Shown here: positions 29,940 to 39,103 of the stretch, piece after piece
Layout: the number at the start of each line of letters is the position of its first letter
Position numbering within the stretch: the stretch's first letter is position 1
Source of the DNA: Selenomonadales bacterium
GTDB lineage: Bacteria; Bacillota; Negativicutes; Selenomonadales; Selenomonadaceae
Assembly: GCA_900769615.1 (NCBI GenBank)
Contig: CAAGHH010000013.1
Location: 1 to 39,103 of the forward strand
Length of the DNA stretch: 39,103 bases
Direction: 5' to 3'
The notes under the pieces: model-generated
What the model saw: the letters and a program-made list of their open reading frames with translations, nothing else
Database searches by the model: none
What the model was told of the DNA's origin: nothing
Made by a program: the position numbers and the translations under genes

Positions 29940-32900
29940 TCAATCTGTAATTGTATACAATCCATTGCTACTATTGACGACAAAGAAGGCGCCTGTCCCG
30001 TCATTATCAAGTATCTGTTCACCGTCAACATACACGTCAAGCGAATCAATAATGAGCCATACTCTAAGATCATCCGAACCATCGCCGTCATGCTCAGTCC
30101 ATGGGTTAAGTGTTAATGTACATGTTAAGTCGCTCCCCTGTGCGACTGTAAATGCATTTGATGTATATGAGCAGTATTCGTCAATGTTATGATTGCCTGT
30201 ACTCCCGTGGATTTCGTTATTATTAGCACCAGAAAAAAACATACCATTGTATGTTTCTTTGCCATTGCATCTTATAGATATATTCTGAGATGCGCTATTT
30301 GGAAATCTAACAAAATTCCTATACTTATAATTGAGATGCATCCCGAATCTACCATGGAAAACAACACGGCTTGCATTACTTGGCATTTTTACAGTAAAGG
30401 TAATAGAGCGACTGCCATATGGTAGTCGCATATTGCCGGCAGCCCCGTTATCTCTCCAAATTGTCCAGCTCATTGAGCCACACTCTTGATACTGCGCAAA
30501 TGAGCCAGAACCATTTGCAATACCGCTATATGCCCTCACGCGAAAGCCATTGACAGATACATCCTCTGCATAGCAATGCAATCTTACTTGCGATGTGGAG
30601 TATGCAGGATTATTTGTCTGTACATTTTGAGGCGTAATGATGACAACAGGCGTTTCCGTCCACGGATTATTAAATTTTATATATTTACCGTTTTTTGCTA
30701 CGCCCATCATACATTGAGAAAGGATTGCAAAGCTGTTGCCATTTTTGTCCTTAGATACCATGCCATCCTGTCCAAATTGAATGGTAGTCCCATTAGAGTC
30801 GGTACAAGTCATTCCATTGGTACTCAGTATTACATTCCCACCTTGAATACCTTGGTTATTGCTTAATGATATTGTCCCAGCGCTCAGTTTATCCGCCGTC
30901 ACTGCCCCGGCTTTTATCATGCCGCCAACAATCACATCGTTATCAATTTTTGTTGTTCCTGTGATATGTAAATATTTACCATCAATAGTTGTTCCAGATG
31001 GAGTCATATTGATTTGGTTGATAATCTCTTCTTTCTTGACGCGCAGATTGATTCCATTGAGAAGCTGAGTTATCGCCGAATAACTGCTTTTATCCGGGGA
31101 TTTTCCAAGCTCTGTAACAATATTGGTGATACTATTTGCATTTTGACAGATTCTACTGGATAATCCGCTTATCGTCCCATCTATTTCTTTTTTCTGATTC
31201 TGTACGGTGGTACTAATGCTATCTGCCTTTTGGTCTGCCTTGGATATGTCCGATTCCATATCCGTCTTTGTCTGTTTTATGACATTGGATAACTCGGAAT
31301 CAGTTTGTTTCAATCCAGTAATTTCCTCGTTAATACCAGAAATGGCTGTCTGAGCATCTTTAAGGGCGCTTTTCAAGGTATCATCGATATTTTTCAATCC
31401 AATGGATTCTTCGCTAATCCATGCTGGATCAAAGGTCGCTTCAATCGTTGCCATGTATTCTGTCGAAGAATATCCCTCGCCAATCAGATCAATGTACGTT
31501 GCACGGACAGAGTAAATCCCCGGACTGCCATAGTAAGCATAAGATGAATTGTTTGTATCAATAACATCCGATGAAGATTCCCCTGTAATATAAAGGCGAA
31601 TACATTGAATTGGTGAAGTAAAAGACGGGCATGTTATCCGGACGCCGCGGGGAATACTGGCAAAGGTTATTGATTTTGGGGCATCTGGCTTGGGTAAATC
31701 ATAGCTCAGTAATGCCGGGTAGCTATACAGCTTCGCACTGTTATGTGCATAAAGGTACACCGTAGCGTTGCGGCGGCTGAGTGTGCTTATCATCGCGCCT
31801 GCTCCCTGCACACGGGCAATCAGGCCGGCAGTCGCTCCTGGAGTTTGGTCATAACGCAGCTCATAGAAGTCCACATCCGCGTTTGTGACATCATCCCAGG
31901 CGAACCTGAAGCCGCCTGACAGACTGAAATCATAGCTGAAATTCTGTGGCGTATTCGGCACTTCGGTGCGCGGTTCTACTGTGATAGAGATATTTACTGG
32001 GTTTGGCGATGCATAACCATATTTTGACTTTGATACTAATTTCAGCTTATACGTATCGCCAATCTGCCCGCCGGAAATAACCGCCCGATCGGTGCTTTCG
32101 CCAGCAATCCGCCAATCTGCCCCATAGCCGGTCTCATCGCCCGCCAATCCCTCGGGAATCGTGCCGATCTCCGTCATACTGACTGCATTGGTCTTATAAT
32201 AACAGATTGCAGATGTTGTAACGTCATCCTGCGGCAAAGCGTACTCAACGACAATATCGTATCCTGCCGAGCCATCATTATAGCGGCGATAGATGCTCCG
32301 CGCTGTGGCCCCTTTGACCGCACCCGGCGCTGTTACCTGACCGAGTGTCGTGACAGCGTTTCCCATCAGTGCTCCGCTGCTGCTTACCGCGCTGACGTAA
32401 TACTGCCATTCTCCAACACTATCTCGTGGATCATCCAGTACCATGCCGGTAATCCCCTTCGCAATGAGCTCGCACTTTGACAGGTCCGCGCCTTTGGCGC
32501 CGCGATACACATTGTATCCAACTGCCCCGGACTCGCCGGTCGGCGACCATGTGAGCCGCAGTCCTCCGACAACCGGCATTGCGGTAAGATTGGAAACATT
32601 CTCCCCCGGAACCGCATGACCGGCAACATGGATATAGGTTGCCGTGTTCCCGATCGTCACTGCGTCCAGGACACTGTGCACAATAATGTCATACGTTTCG
32701 CCTGGCTTTACGGCGTGGAAAAGACAAGAGGTCATACGCGTATTGATCGTCTGGGTAAACGCCGAGTCCCGGCTGATACAATCGACAGTATAGCTATCCG
32801 GCGGCGTGCCGCCTGAAAGCGTCCAGCTCACAAGGATGTCCGACACGGACGAGCGACCATTGAGATAGCTCTGCTCTTTGGCCGTGACAGCCTTGACCGT

Positions 32901-35234
32901 CGCCGCTGTCGGCGAATTGCTGTAATCGATAACCGGGTAGCGGCTGTAGTCCAGCTCCGTTGAATACATTGCCTCGTCATACTCGGCCAGCTTCAGGCTG
33001 ACCAACATGTCGCCGTCGCGGCTCGCATTGACGATGCGGAACGGCTTTACTGCCTTATCCGTCTCGCCGAATGCGTAGGTGTCAAACGTCTGCGGCACTT
33101 CGTCAAATGGCACTGACACCGTAATAGTATCGACAGTCCCGGCTTTTGCTACTACCTGACGCTTTACCACCGTATCATCTGACAGCGTGATATAAATTTC
33201 ATAGTCTTTGCCATCAACCATGGTCACGACCTTATCCAGCTTCACCGTGGTTTCTGTCGCCGCCCTGATGCGCCCCGACGCTATGCCGATCCGGCTTACC
33301 GTGTGGTTATAGCCGACAATATCTCCGTACTCCGCCACGATGGCATCGATATCCGCCGACAGCTCGATAAACTGCAGCTGTCTCTCGTTTGTCGCAAGAG
33401 CCGTAATAGCCTCACGGTACGCCTGTGATCGCCGCTTCACGCCGAACAGCGTCATCTGGGACGTGTTGTCGCTCGCGTGGTCGGTATTGTAGTTTGGTGA
33501 CCGTACTGTCATGACGGTGTTTTTGAAATCGTTTTGGCCATCGTTATAGGTGATCTCTATCGCCTTGGCACGGTCAGCAGTCGCCGAGAAGGAACCCTTG
33601 ACCGAGGAAACCGTGGTACGGCCCTCGCCGAATACCTGTGTGATCTGCCCCGGCTTATCCACGACAATGCCAATGTTCCGCCCATGCGGGATAATGGCCG
33701 CGTGACCGACATTCGCGGCCTTCTGTGCCGCGTTCCAGCGTTTTTGACTGGTATCATAGAACGCATCAAACCGGAAGCGCGGCTCTTTTTCTCCGTCCTG
33801 ATTGGTGATCTCTTCATCTGCATAAGCAGCCGCTTCCGTCCATTGCTCGTAATACGCATCTAAGCAGTCGGCCGGATAGCCTGCCACCGTAAATTCATAT
33901 GCGCCAGTATGGACATCTTTCAGTCGTCTGCAGCCGTGCAGGATATCGTAGGTGGCCCATATCGGATTGTCTGCCGGCTTTTCTTCGTAGGTATCCGTTT
34001 CCGGGTTGTGTACCCATACCGTCTTGCGTACCTGCCGCCAGTTCAGCGACGGAACACCGCCTGACAGCTGATTGCTGGCTTTGATGCGCAGCGCTACGAG
34101 TACCTTGCCCGGCCGGCAGTAGATGCCGTCAACGTAGGACGTCAGTATCGACCACTGTGTCATACTCTGATAGCGCGAGGTAGAGGGCTTGTCTACCATC
34201 GACACCCGCACCTCGTACTGACCGGCTGTGAGTCCGGTAACGCTGAAAGTACGCCGAAGGGCTTCATTCGTGGCTCCGGTCACTTCGTATACATAGTCGT
34301 CGCTATTGCGGTGGAAATTATTCCAATTAGTCTCACCGCGCAGACGGTATTCTATCCTTAACTTCACCGTCGCATTGCCATAAGAACCGTTATCGTTCAT
34401 ATGATAGAGTCCTGCCGGCCATTCCAGCGTTACGTCCAGCGCAGTTGCCTTTGTACTGTCTGACGTGCGGGAAATCACCGAATCCTTCAAAAGCTCGATG
34501 CCGACCGACTGGTCAAGCGGAGTGTTCTTGAAGAACGATATCGGCTTCTGGTCGTTCGTGCCGAGGCGCGTTTCAATCTGTACTTCGTTGAAATTCGATA
34601 TATCGGTGTAGTCGATGCGGATGTCCTTGATCTCATCGACCTGGCCGTAGCCGCCGCAGTAGAGCAGATTCAGATACTGCTTATCATTGACCGTCTCGAC
34701 ATGCTGCTCTAAAAGCTGCGGGGCCGGAATACATTCGCCGTATGTCTCGCCGATGATATTGCCTGCCACCGTAGTTGGCGTTGGCAGGTCCCAGCCGTAG
34801 GTCTGCGATGACTGGCGGTCATTCCAGCTCAGAGACGGCGACTGCTGGGGGAATATCGCATTGATGACTTTACCGCCGAGGAACATCACTGCCCCGGATG
34901 CCAGAACGGAACCAATCGCCCCCTTGGCGAAAAAGCTTCCGGCTTTGGCCCACAAGCCGCCCGCGATGTTGGCGGAATAGACGGACAGTGCAATCATAGC
35001 CGCAAAGCCGAGGATGCGCTTTAGACCATGCCCTGCAATATGTGGAGTGACGAGAATCTGCATCTCGTCAGTCGGCGTGACCTTCTCCGGCTGTTCCACG
35101 CACTTTCCGTCAATATAAACATCCCGCCCCTCAACGGCAATGTATTCCGGCAATCTGCCGCCCGTACAATACAGGTCCTTATACTCACACTTTTCTGGCT
35201 CAAAAGGGTTCTGTATCTCAATTATCTGTACCAT
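29940..35234 (-). CDS. Tail tip/host-specificity protein (lambda gpJ-like)
   Basis: A giant 1764-aa central tail-tip protein. The N-terminal 130 residues include an amphipathic/membrane-like stretch (LKRILGFAAMIALSVYSANI, then a Gly/Ala-rich segment), as in gpJ/gpI-type fusions. A baseplate-hub region follows (about 150-800, with ITYNDGQNDFK and SRIGIASGRI). Several fibronectin type III-like domains come next (LRLTWSPTGESGAVGYNVYR; FRFAWDDVTNADVDFYELRY), then a coiled coil (residues ~1350-1450) and a beta-rich C-terminal tip domain. The ATG at 35234 has GGGAGGT five bases upstream and overlaps the NlpC/P60 gene. The gpM-gpL-gpK-gpJ order fully matches lambda-like tails. Confidence 0.94.
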   Translation of the reverse strand: MVQIIEIQNPFEPEKCEYKDLYCTGGRLPEYIAVEGRDVYIDGKCVEQPEKVTPTDEMQILVTPHIAGHGLKRILGFAAMIALSVYSANIAGGLWAKAGSFFAKGAIGSVLASGAVMFLGGKVINAIFPQQSPSLSWNDRQSSQTYGWDLPTPTTVAGNIIGETYGECIPAPQLLEQHVETVNDKQYLNLLYCGGYGQVDEIKDIRIDYTDISNFNEVQIETRLGTNDQKPISFFKNTPLDQSVGIELLKDSVISRTSDSTKATALDVTLEWPAGLYHMNDNGSYGNATVKLRIEYRLRGETNWNNFHRNSDDYVYEVTGATNEALRRTFSVTGLTAGQYEVRVSMVDKPSTSRYQSMTQWSILTSYVDGIYCRPGKVLVALRIKASNQLSGGVPSLNWRQVRKTVWVHNPETDTYEEKPADNPIWATYDILHGCRRLKDVHTGAYEFTVAGYPADCLDAYYEQWTEAAAYADEEITNQDGEKEPRFRFDAFYDTSQKRWNAAQKAANVGHAAIIPHGRNIGIVVDKPGQITQVFGEGRTTVSSVKGSFSATADRAKAIEITYNDGQNDFKNTVMTVRSPNYNTDHASDNTSQMTLFGVKRRSQAYREAITALATNERQLQFIELSADIDAIVAEYGDIVGYNHTVSRIGIASGRIRAATETTVKLDKVVTMVDGKDYEIYITLSDDTVVKRQVVAKAGTVDTITVSVPFDEVPQTFDTYAFGETDKAVKPFRIVNASRDGDMLVSLKLAEYDEAMYSTELDYSRYPVIDYSNSPTAATVKAVTAKEQSYLNGRSSVSDILVSWTLSGGTPPDSYTVDCISRDSAFTQTINTRMTSCLFHAVKPGETYDIIVHSVLDAVTIGNTATYIHVAGHAVPGENVSNLTAMPVVGGLRLTWSPTGESGAVGYNVYRGAKGADLSKCELIAKGITGMVLDDPRDSVGEWQYYVSAVSSSGALMGNAVTTLGQVTAPGAVKGATARSIYRRYNDGSAGYDIVVEYALPQDDVTTSAICYYKTNAVSMTEIGTIPEGLAGDETGYGADWRIAGESTDRAVISGGQIGDTYKLKLVSKSKYGYASPNPVNISITVEPRTEVPNTPQNFSYDFSLSGGFRFAWDDVTNADVDFYELRYDQTPGATAGLIARVQGAGAMISTLSRRNATVYLYAHNSAKLYSYPALLSYDLPKPDAPKSITFASIPRGVRITCPSFTSPIQCIRLYITGESSSDVIDTNNSSYAYYGSPGIYSVRATYIDLIGEGYSSTEYMATIEATFDPAWISEESIGLKNIDDTLKSALKDAQTAISGINEEITGLKQTDSELSNVIKQTKTDMESDISKADQKADSISTTVQNQKKEIDGTISGLSSRICQNANSITNIVTELGKSPDKSSYSAITQLLNGINLRVKKEEIINQINMTPSGTTIDGKYLHITGTTKIDNDVIVGGMIKAGAVTADKLSAGTISLSNNQGIQGGNVILSTNGMTCTDSNGTTIQFGQDGMVSKDKNGNSFAILSQCMMGVAKNGKYIKFNNPWTETPVVIITPQNVQTNNPAYSTSQVRLHCYAEDVSVNGFRVRAYSGIANGSGSFAQYQECGSMSWTIWRDNGAAGNMRLPYGSRSITFTVKMPSNASRVVFHGRFGMHLNYKYRNFVRFPNSASQNISIRCNGKETYNGMFFSGANNNEIHGSTGNHNIDEYCSYTSNAFTVAQGSDLTCTLTLNPWTEHDGDGSDDLRVWLIIDSLDVYVDGEQILDNDGTGAFFVVNSSNGLYTITD

Positions 35235-35616
35235 TTCTACCTCCCGGCATATAATAGCCAGCAATTCTTGACTGCCATCGACGCAGACGATCTATACATA
35301 CACCGGCACCGCTATAGGCATGAATAAACCGTCCGCTGCCAATATAAATGCCTACATGATTGGCCCATAATCCTGTAGAGAGCTTCAGCAGAACCAAACA
35401 TCCAACAGCGGGTACGGATAGTTTCCACCACGCCGAGAGAACGCGGTGCGCTGTCGCATCCACTTTCTTTGGATCCCGCGGATCAATCGGATAAAGCGGC
35501 AAGGTATACCCCTGCCGCCGAAACAGCTCCCTTGCCAGTCCCCAACAGTCCATTCCTTTTTCATCACGGCCACCATCCTGATATGGCACGCCGATCAAAT
35601 CGATATAGGTAAACAT
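35218..35616 (-). CDS. Tail assembly NlpC/P60 peptidase (lambda gpK-like)
   Basis: A 132-aa NlpC/P60 domain with catalytic Cys in GMDCWGLARE, His in NHVGIYIG, and a third polar site near RFIHAYS. In lambda-like phages the gpK peptidase is needed for tail tip assembly or wall passage. The lambda gpK N-terminal JAMM domain is absent, as is common in Firmicute relatives. Start at 35616 behind GGGGAGA. It lies between the gpL- and gpJ-like genes. Confidence 0.93.
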   Translation of the reverse strand: MFTYIDLIGVPYQDGGRDEKGMDCWGLARELFRRQGYTLPLYPIDPRDPKKVDATAHRVLSAWWKLSVPAVGCLVLLKLSTGLWANHVGIYIGSGRFIHAYSGAGVCIDRLRRWQSRIAGYYMPGGRNGTDN

Positions 35617-35620
35617 GATA

Positions 35621-36208
35621 TCATCTCCCCGTCTGGATGCCAGGTTCCCCGCCGAACCGTTCCGGTATCAGGCAGGACGCCAGATTGTTCTGGCAGGTTT
35701 TGGTTCCCTGATAGCCGCAGCGGATATCTCCGCAAACAAATGGACAGAAATCGGTCAGATACCGCCAAGCCGGAAAACGGTTCGCCAGCTCCGGCGACGG
35801 TCCCAGTGTAAATGTAATCCACTGCTCGTCATAACTGGTCGATGTCACCTGAAAAGCCAGCTCCATCTCCGGTGTGCTGGCGCCAAGCAGCTTGGCGTTG
35901 ATGATGTACAAGTTCACTATAGAATCAGCCAGACCGTTGTATTTCTGCAGGTAGGTTACGAGCGTACCGCCGCCAGCTGACACTTTCAGATTGAGCGCTG
36001 GCAGTGTCTTGCCATCCTCCGTATAGTTTTCAACCTCCACCGGATAAGCGTACCATGTGCTTTTATTCCATGTGATATCTTCCGTGTTGCGAACCAGCCG
36101 GACAGGCTCATCCAGCATGTCATTTTTCATCTCGATACATACGAGGAATGGCGCATCGGTCGAGAGCTTGTTTTTTTCGAGTGTGGCTATCTTAGAAAAC
36201 TTGAACAC
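35621..36208 (-). CDS. Minor tail protein L-like (iron-sulfur)
   Basis: A 195-aa protein like lambda gpL. The C-terminal region DFCPFVCGDIRCGYQG followed by KTCQNNLASC holds the cysteines that coordinate an Fe-S cluster in gpL. The N-terminal beta domain carries FLVCIEMKNDML and ITWNKSTWYAYP. The start is GTG at 36208 with GAGGAGG seven bases upstream. It lies 2 bp after the gpM-like gene and 4 bp before the gpK-like gene. Confidence 0.9.
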   Translation of the reverse strand: MFKFSKIATLEKNKLSTDAPFLVCIEMKNDMLDEPVRLVRNTEDITWNKSTWYAYPVEVENYTEDGKTLPALNLKVSAGGGTLVTYLQKYNGLADSIVNLYIINAKLLGASTPEMELAFQVTSTSYDEQWITFTLGPSPELANRFPAWRYLTDFCPFVCGDIRCGYQGTKTCQNNLASCLIPERFGGEPGIQTGR

Positions 36209-36210
36209 GC

Positions 36211-36579
36211 TTATACCTCCTCAAATGACAGCGAGCCCTGCCAGCCATAGGGATAATTCTCCTGCCACTCAAACGCGCCGCTAAAGCGTACCAGATAGGT
36301 CTTGCCGTCCATCCAGTTTTTCCAGCTGAACGATTGGAATGTCCCTACTTTTGACCAAAAATCCATCAGCAGATCATATTTTTCCTGCTTCATGCCCACC
36401 CAGGCAAACGTCCAAATGCGTATCATGCGCGTGGTTCGTGGCCTGGTATGCTTGTAGTGTGCGTCCGACGTCGTGCTGATAGTGCTGTCCTGGCTCTTTA
36501 CTTTGTAGCTGTCCCCGCAGTTCGACGAGACAGGAAGATTTGGCTCACCGATATCCGGTAAAGTATATATGTCTGTCAT
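36211..36579 (-). CDS. Minor tail protein M-like
   Basis: A 122-aa tail protein, placed as gpM in lambda-like tails between tape measure and gpL. It is beta-rich, with IRIWTFAWVGMKQEKYDLLM and TFQSFSWKNWMDGKTYLVRF. Its ATG overlaps the tape-measure stop (TAATG). The family call uses position and the Trp/Phe-rich fold pattern. Confidence 0.82.
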   Translation of the reverse strand: MTDIYTLPDIGEPNLPVSSNCGDSYKVKSQDSTISTTSDAHYKHTRPRTTRMIRIWTFAWVGMKQEKYDLLMDFWSKVGTFQSFSWKNWMDGKTYLVRFSGAFEWQENYPYGWQGSLSFEEV

Positions 36580-39103
36580 TATGCCTGACCTCCCAAAGCC
36601 GTTTTCAGATTCGTACCAAAGCCGCCCCGGTTACGGGACGCTCCATCTACCACGACATCCAGCACCCACTTTTCAAGGCCCTCATCGTAGCTGGAACTCT
36701 GCACGCTGACTTTACTGTCTGTTTTATTCGTGATATTCACCACCACTCCGCCGCTTTTCGACCTTCCGCCCATAGCGGATAAATTTTCATGATTCAGCGG
36801 AATGACTGCTTCGTTTTCTCCCGCTTCACCAATCATAGCCAAGGTCGGAGCTGTGACAATACCGCCCTTTGCAAACTTGGTAAACCCCGTCACCACTGAT
36901 CCGGTATATCCGAATGATGGATCCAGCTTTTCCCCGGTTCCAAGGGTAAATCCGCTCTTTCGTGTGCTGCTGAACGCCCCAAGCAGTCCCGTCATCCACG
37001 AAGCTACCAGTCGCTGGGCCGCGATTTTAGCCATTGATTGGAGGATGGAGTTCGTAAAATCCTGTAATACACTTTTAGCAGATTTGGCGCCGCGAATGAA
37101 TTCCGTCATGGAATCCGTGAGCGAACTATATACCGATGTGGATACATCCGCGATATAGCTTGACATCGAACCATGAGCATCTTTCCATATGCTTACATAC
37201 GTCTGAGCCAGCTTCTTCTGACCAGCAATATCAATGGATTTTACCATTTTTTTAGAGCTGGTTTCTGTGTTCAGGTCAGCAATAATCTGCTCAAGCCTGC
37301 CCTCCTCGGCCAGCCAATTGATATATTTCTCATGGGCCTCCTGTCGTGACTTATTGCGCTTCTCTAAGGCCGCTTCAACCTGTGCATGATACCAATCATT
37401 GATAACTGCACGAGCTCCTGTGTCCTTCTTATCCTTCATGAGGGCTTTTTCTTTTGCTTCACGCTCTTTATCCAGCTTATGTAGTGTCGTATGGAATTCC
37501 GCATCAGCCAACGCCTCATAATCATGCTTAACCTGTGCATGAGCCACTGATGCAACGTCTTTCATTTCTTGGAATGCTTCGCGCCATTTCTTTTTAACCT
37601 TCTTGTCAATCGATTTGGCATATTTCTCGAGTTCCTTGTTCAGCGAATCAACAGTTTGCTGGTCAATGCCAGGCGTAGCGGCAATCTTATTGATTTGCTG
37701 TTTCTTCCGCATGACGTCCTCGATGTTTTTTATCATGTTGGTCTGATATTCTGTCCCGTCATTTGCCTGAACAGTATCCCGCATTGTCTGCATCAACGCA
37801 ACAGCCTGTTTTCGAGCATTTTCCAGAGCCCGAGCGGCTTCTTGTGCTTCTCGCGTCGCACCGGCCCCATGAATCTGACTTGACTTTACAGTCTGGCCGC
37901 CCGAAGCTTCTGCAATCGAGCCATAGCCGATAATGCCGCCGAACGTTGCATTGAAATCATCCAGGGATAAATCGTTGATACCTGCTGAGGATTGACGAGA
38001 ACGCACCATTCCATTGCCGATATAGATACCAACATGGTTCGGTGTATCTATCAAATCGCCCGGCTGAAGTTGTGCGCGGATTTCCGATAGAGAACCATCA
38101 TGATATGCTCCTGCCGCTTTGAAATCATCGTCGTTGACAACGCCGTCAAACGGATCGGCACGGCCGAGGGATTCAAACACCTGCCGATATACTTCATGTG
38201 TGAAATCATCGCACCAGCCAGCGACATCATTCCCAAGCGTACCACGCCATTGCTCCCCTTGCTGGAAGTTCTCCGTTGCCACCTGTGCGACATATTCGCC
38301 GATCGGTACGTCATACTCAACGGGTGCCGGTGCGGCCCCGCCACTTGACGAACCACCACCGCCGCCTGCGCCACCGCCCGCACCCATAACATTGCCGGTA
38401 GAGGCAAATAGATTCCTCATTGCTTCTTCTTGCTGGCGTTGGGCTTCAGCAGCGGCGGCTTCAGCAGCGGCCTGTTGCTCGGCTAATACCTGTTGCTTAC
38501 CAAACTCCGATTTACCAAAGGCTTCTGCTTGTTCAGCCTCTGTCAAATCATCAACCGTATAAGTAGGGCCAGGACTGGGCGCGCCAGCACCTTCTGTTGC
38601 ATTGGTACCACCATATCGCTCAAGGTCGGTACTATCAGGATCAAGTACGTCATCCCCCATACCTTCTTCGTCATAGTCGTCTCTACTCGGCATGGCCGCG
38701 ACGACCGATTGTGATATGTCATTACTTTCATCAGTTACTCGTACAAATTTCCCATTTTCAAACTTAGCTGTCCGGCCTGTGCTTAGTGAGGTGTATTGAT
38801 TGCCGATATTTTGACCGATTGTTGTACTTCTTTGTGCAGATAGGTTTATTACTGCCACTACCGCGGCGAACACGCCCCACCAACCTTGTGCCAATGCCCA
38901 TACTGCTGAGGTTAGCCTGCCGACCGCACCTGTAACCACTGCACATGCTTCGGCTGTACGGGAACATTGCACAACTGCCGCATTGCCAGTTACTACCTCA
39001 GCCGCCGTGAGGGTTTCCTGTGCAACCGTAGTTTCCACAACTGCCGCTTTTGCCGCCGTTTCTGCTGCAACTTTACGCTCACCTTGTACTACCGCCGTAT
39101 CGC
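36579..39103 (-). CDS. Tail tape measure protein with internal NlpC/CHAP-like domain (5' end outside window)
   Basis: The frame stays open to the window edge, so at least 840 residues of C-terminal tape-measure protein are seen; GTG 39038 is not the true start. In order there are an Ala/Val-rich hydrophobic region, an acidic linker, an Ala/Gln coiled segment, a Gly-rich spacer and a peptidase-like domain (GWCDDFTHEVYRQ and DLIDTPNHVGIYIGNG, giving Cys and His). A long charged coiled coil follows, then the typical C-terminus KGGIVTAPTLAMIGEAG...ENEAVIPLNH. The tape measure sets tail length; the internal hydrolase would help DNA entry through peptidoglycan. Confidence 0.93.
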   Translation of the reverse strand, partial: DTAVVQGERKVAAETAAKAAVVETTVAQETLTAAEVVTGNAAVVQCSRTAEACAVVTGAVGRLTSAVWALAQGWWGVFAAVVAVINLSAQRSTTIGQNIGNQYTSLSTGRTAKFENGKFVRVTDESNDISQSVVAAMPSRDDYDEEGMGDDVLDPDSTDLERYGGTNATEGAGAPSPGPTYTVDDLTEAEQAEAFGKSEFGKQQVLAEQQAAAEAAAAEAQRQQEEAMRNLFASTGNVMGAGGGAGGGGGSSSGGAAPAPVEYDVPIGEYVAQVATENFQQGEQWRGTLGNDVAGWCDDFTHEVYRQVFESLGRADPFDGVVNDDDFKAAGAYHDGSLSEIRAQLQPGDLIDTPNHVGIYIGNGMVRSRQSSAGINDLSLDDFNATFGGIIGYGSIAEASGGQTVKSSQIHGAGATREAQEAARALENARKQAVALMQTMRDTVQANDGTEYQTNMIKNIEDVMRKKQQINKIAATPGIDQQTVDSLNKELEKYAKSIDKKVKKKWREAFQEMKDVASVAHAQVKHDYEALADAEFHTTLHKLDKEREAKEKALMKDKKDTGARAVINDWYHAQVEAALEKRNKSRQEAHEKYINWLAEEGRLEQIIADLNTETSSKKMVKSIDIAGQKKLAQTYVSIWKDAHGSMSSYIADVSTSVYSSLTDSMTEFIRGAKSAKSVLQDFTNSILQSMAKIAAQRLVASWMTGLLGAFSSTRKSGFTLGTGEKLDPSFGYTGSVVTGFTKFAKGGIVTAPTLAMIGEAGENEAVIPLNHENLSAMGGRSKSGGVVVNITNKTDSKVSVQSSSYDEGLEKWVLDVVVDGASRNRGGFGTNLKTALGGQA

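Noticed and set aside
29940..29990. Diversity-generating retroelement acting on the fibre or gpJ C-terminus
   Set aside because: No reverse transcriptase gene and no template/variable repeat pair were seen in the window.
33534..33863. 109- and 100-aa frames within the gpJ-like gene
   Set aside because: They lie inside a continuous, well supported 1764-aa gene in a GC-rich stretch with few stops; no family features or ribosome sites.

Overview
The window joins two very different blocks of DNA, and both look mobile. The left block (1 to about 21.6 kb) is AT-rich, with strong Shine-Dalgarno sites. It carries a type IV thin-pilus/secretin operon, a TraF-like signal peptidase, a LytM-type peptidase, a ParB-like protein, replication genes, many XRE regulators and a tyrosine integrase. 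This fits an integrative and conjugative element (or an integrated conjugative plasmid) of a low-GC Firmicute with an outer membrane, because a secretin needs one. The likely host class is Negativicutes, which is an inference. The right block (about 22.6 to 39.1 kb) has clearly higher GC. It is the late end of a lambda-like siphophage prophage, transcribed leftward: tape measure (cut by the window edge), gpM-, gpL-, gpK- and gpJ-like tail-tip proteins, a long tail fibre, an accessory cassette, a lysis cassette and a hypothetical cargo gene.

Layout of the left block. From 10946 down to 1, all on the minus strand and nearly all overlapping or abutting: TraF-like peptidase, RsbW-like kinase, RsbU-like PP2C phosphatase, STAS antagonist, PilM/PilN fusion, PilO-, PilP-like protein, secretin, assembly ATPase, GspF/PilC platform, prepilin with a coiled-coil stalk. 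A partner-switching regulatory module is therefore built into a conjugation-pilus operon. A terminator (11019-11070) separates it from an upstream operon (ParB-like, LytM peptidase, 241-aa HTH protein). Between 13.6 and 17.4 kb lie a coiled-coil protein, a DnaC-like loader, a DnaD/initiator-like protein, an excisionase-like HTH protein and two unknown small genes. A divergent XRE switch (17.2-17.9 kb) has four 17-bp palindromic operators placed symmetrically about two promoters. Then come an exonuclease VII large-subunit-like gene, a tandem pair of XRE regulators and the integrase.

Layout of the junction (21.5-22.65 kb): a strongly structured non-coding segment, one XRE gene with an AT-rich 5' half and GC-rich middle, a 13-bp direct repeat pair and two terminators. 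Attachment sites probably lie here, but they cannot be proven from one window.

The most unusual item is the phage cassette at 25136-27504, between tail fibre and lysis genes. It encodes a small tail-fibre-like protein with six cysteines in 18 residues, a radical SAM/SPASM enzyme and a pol-beta-type nucleotidyltransferase, the last two overlapping by 4 bp. Read together, these suggest a phage-encoded system that chemically modifies a virion surface protein. That reading is inference; the genes and motifs are directly visible.
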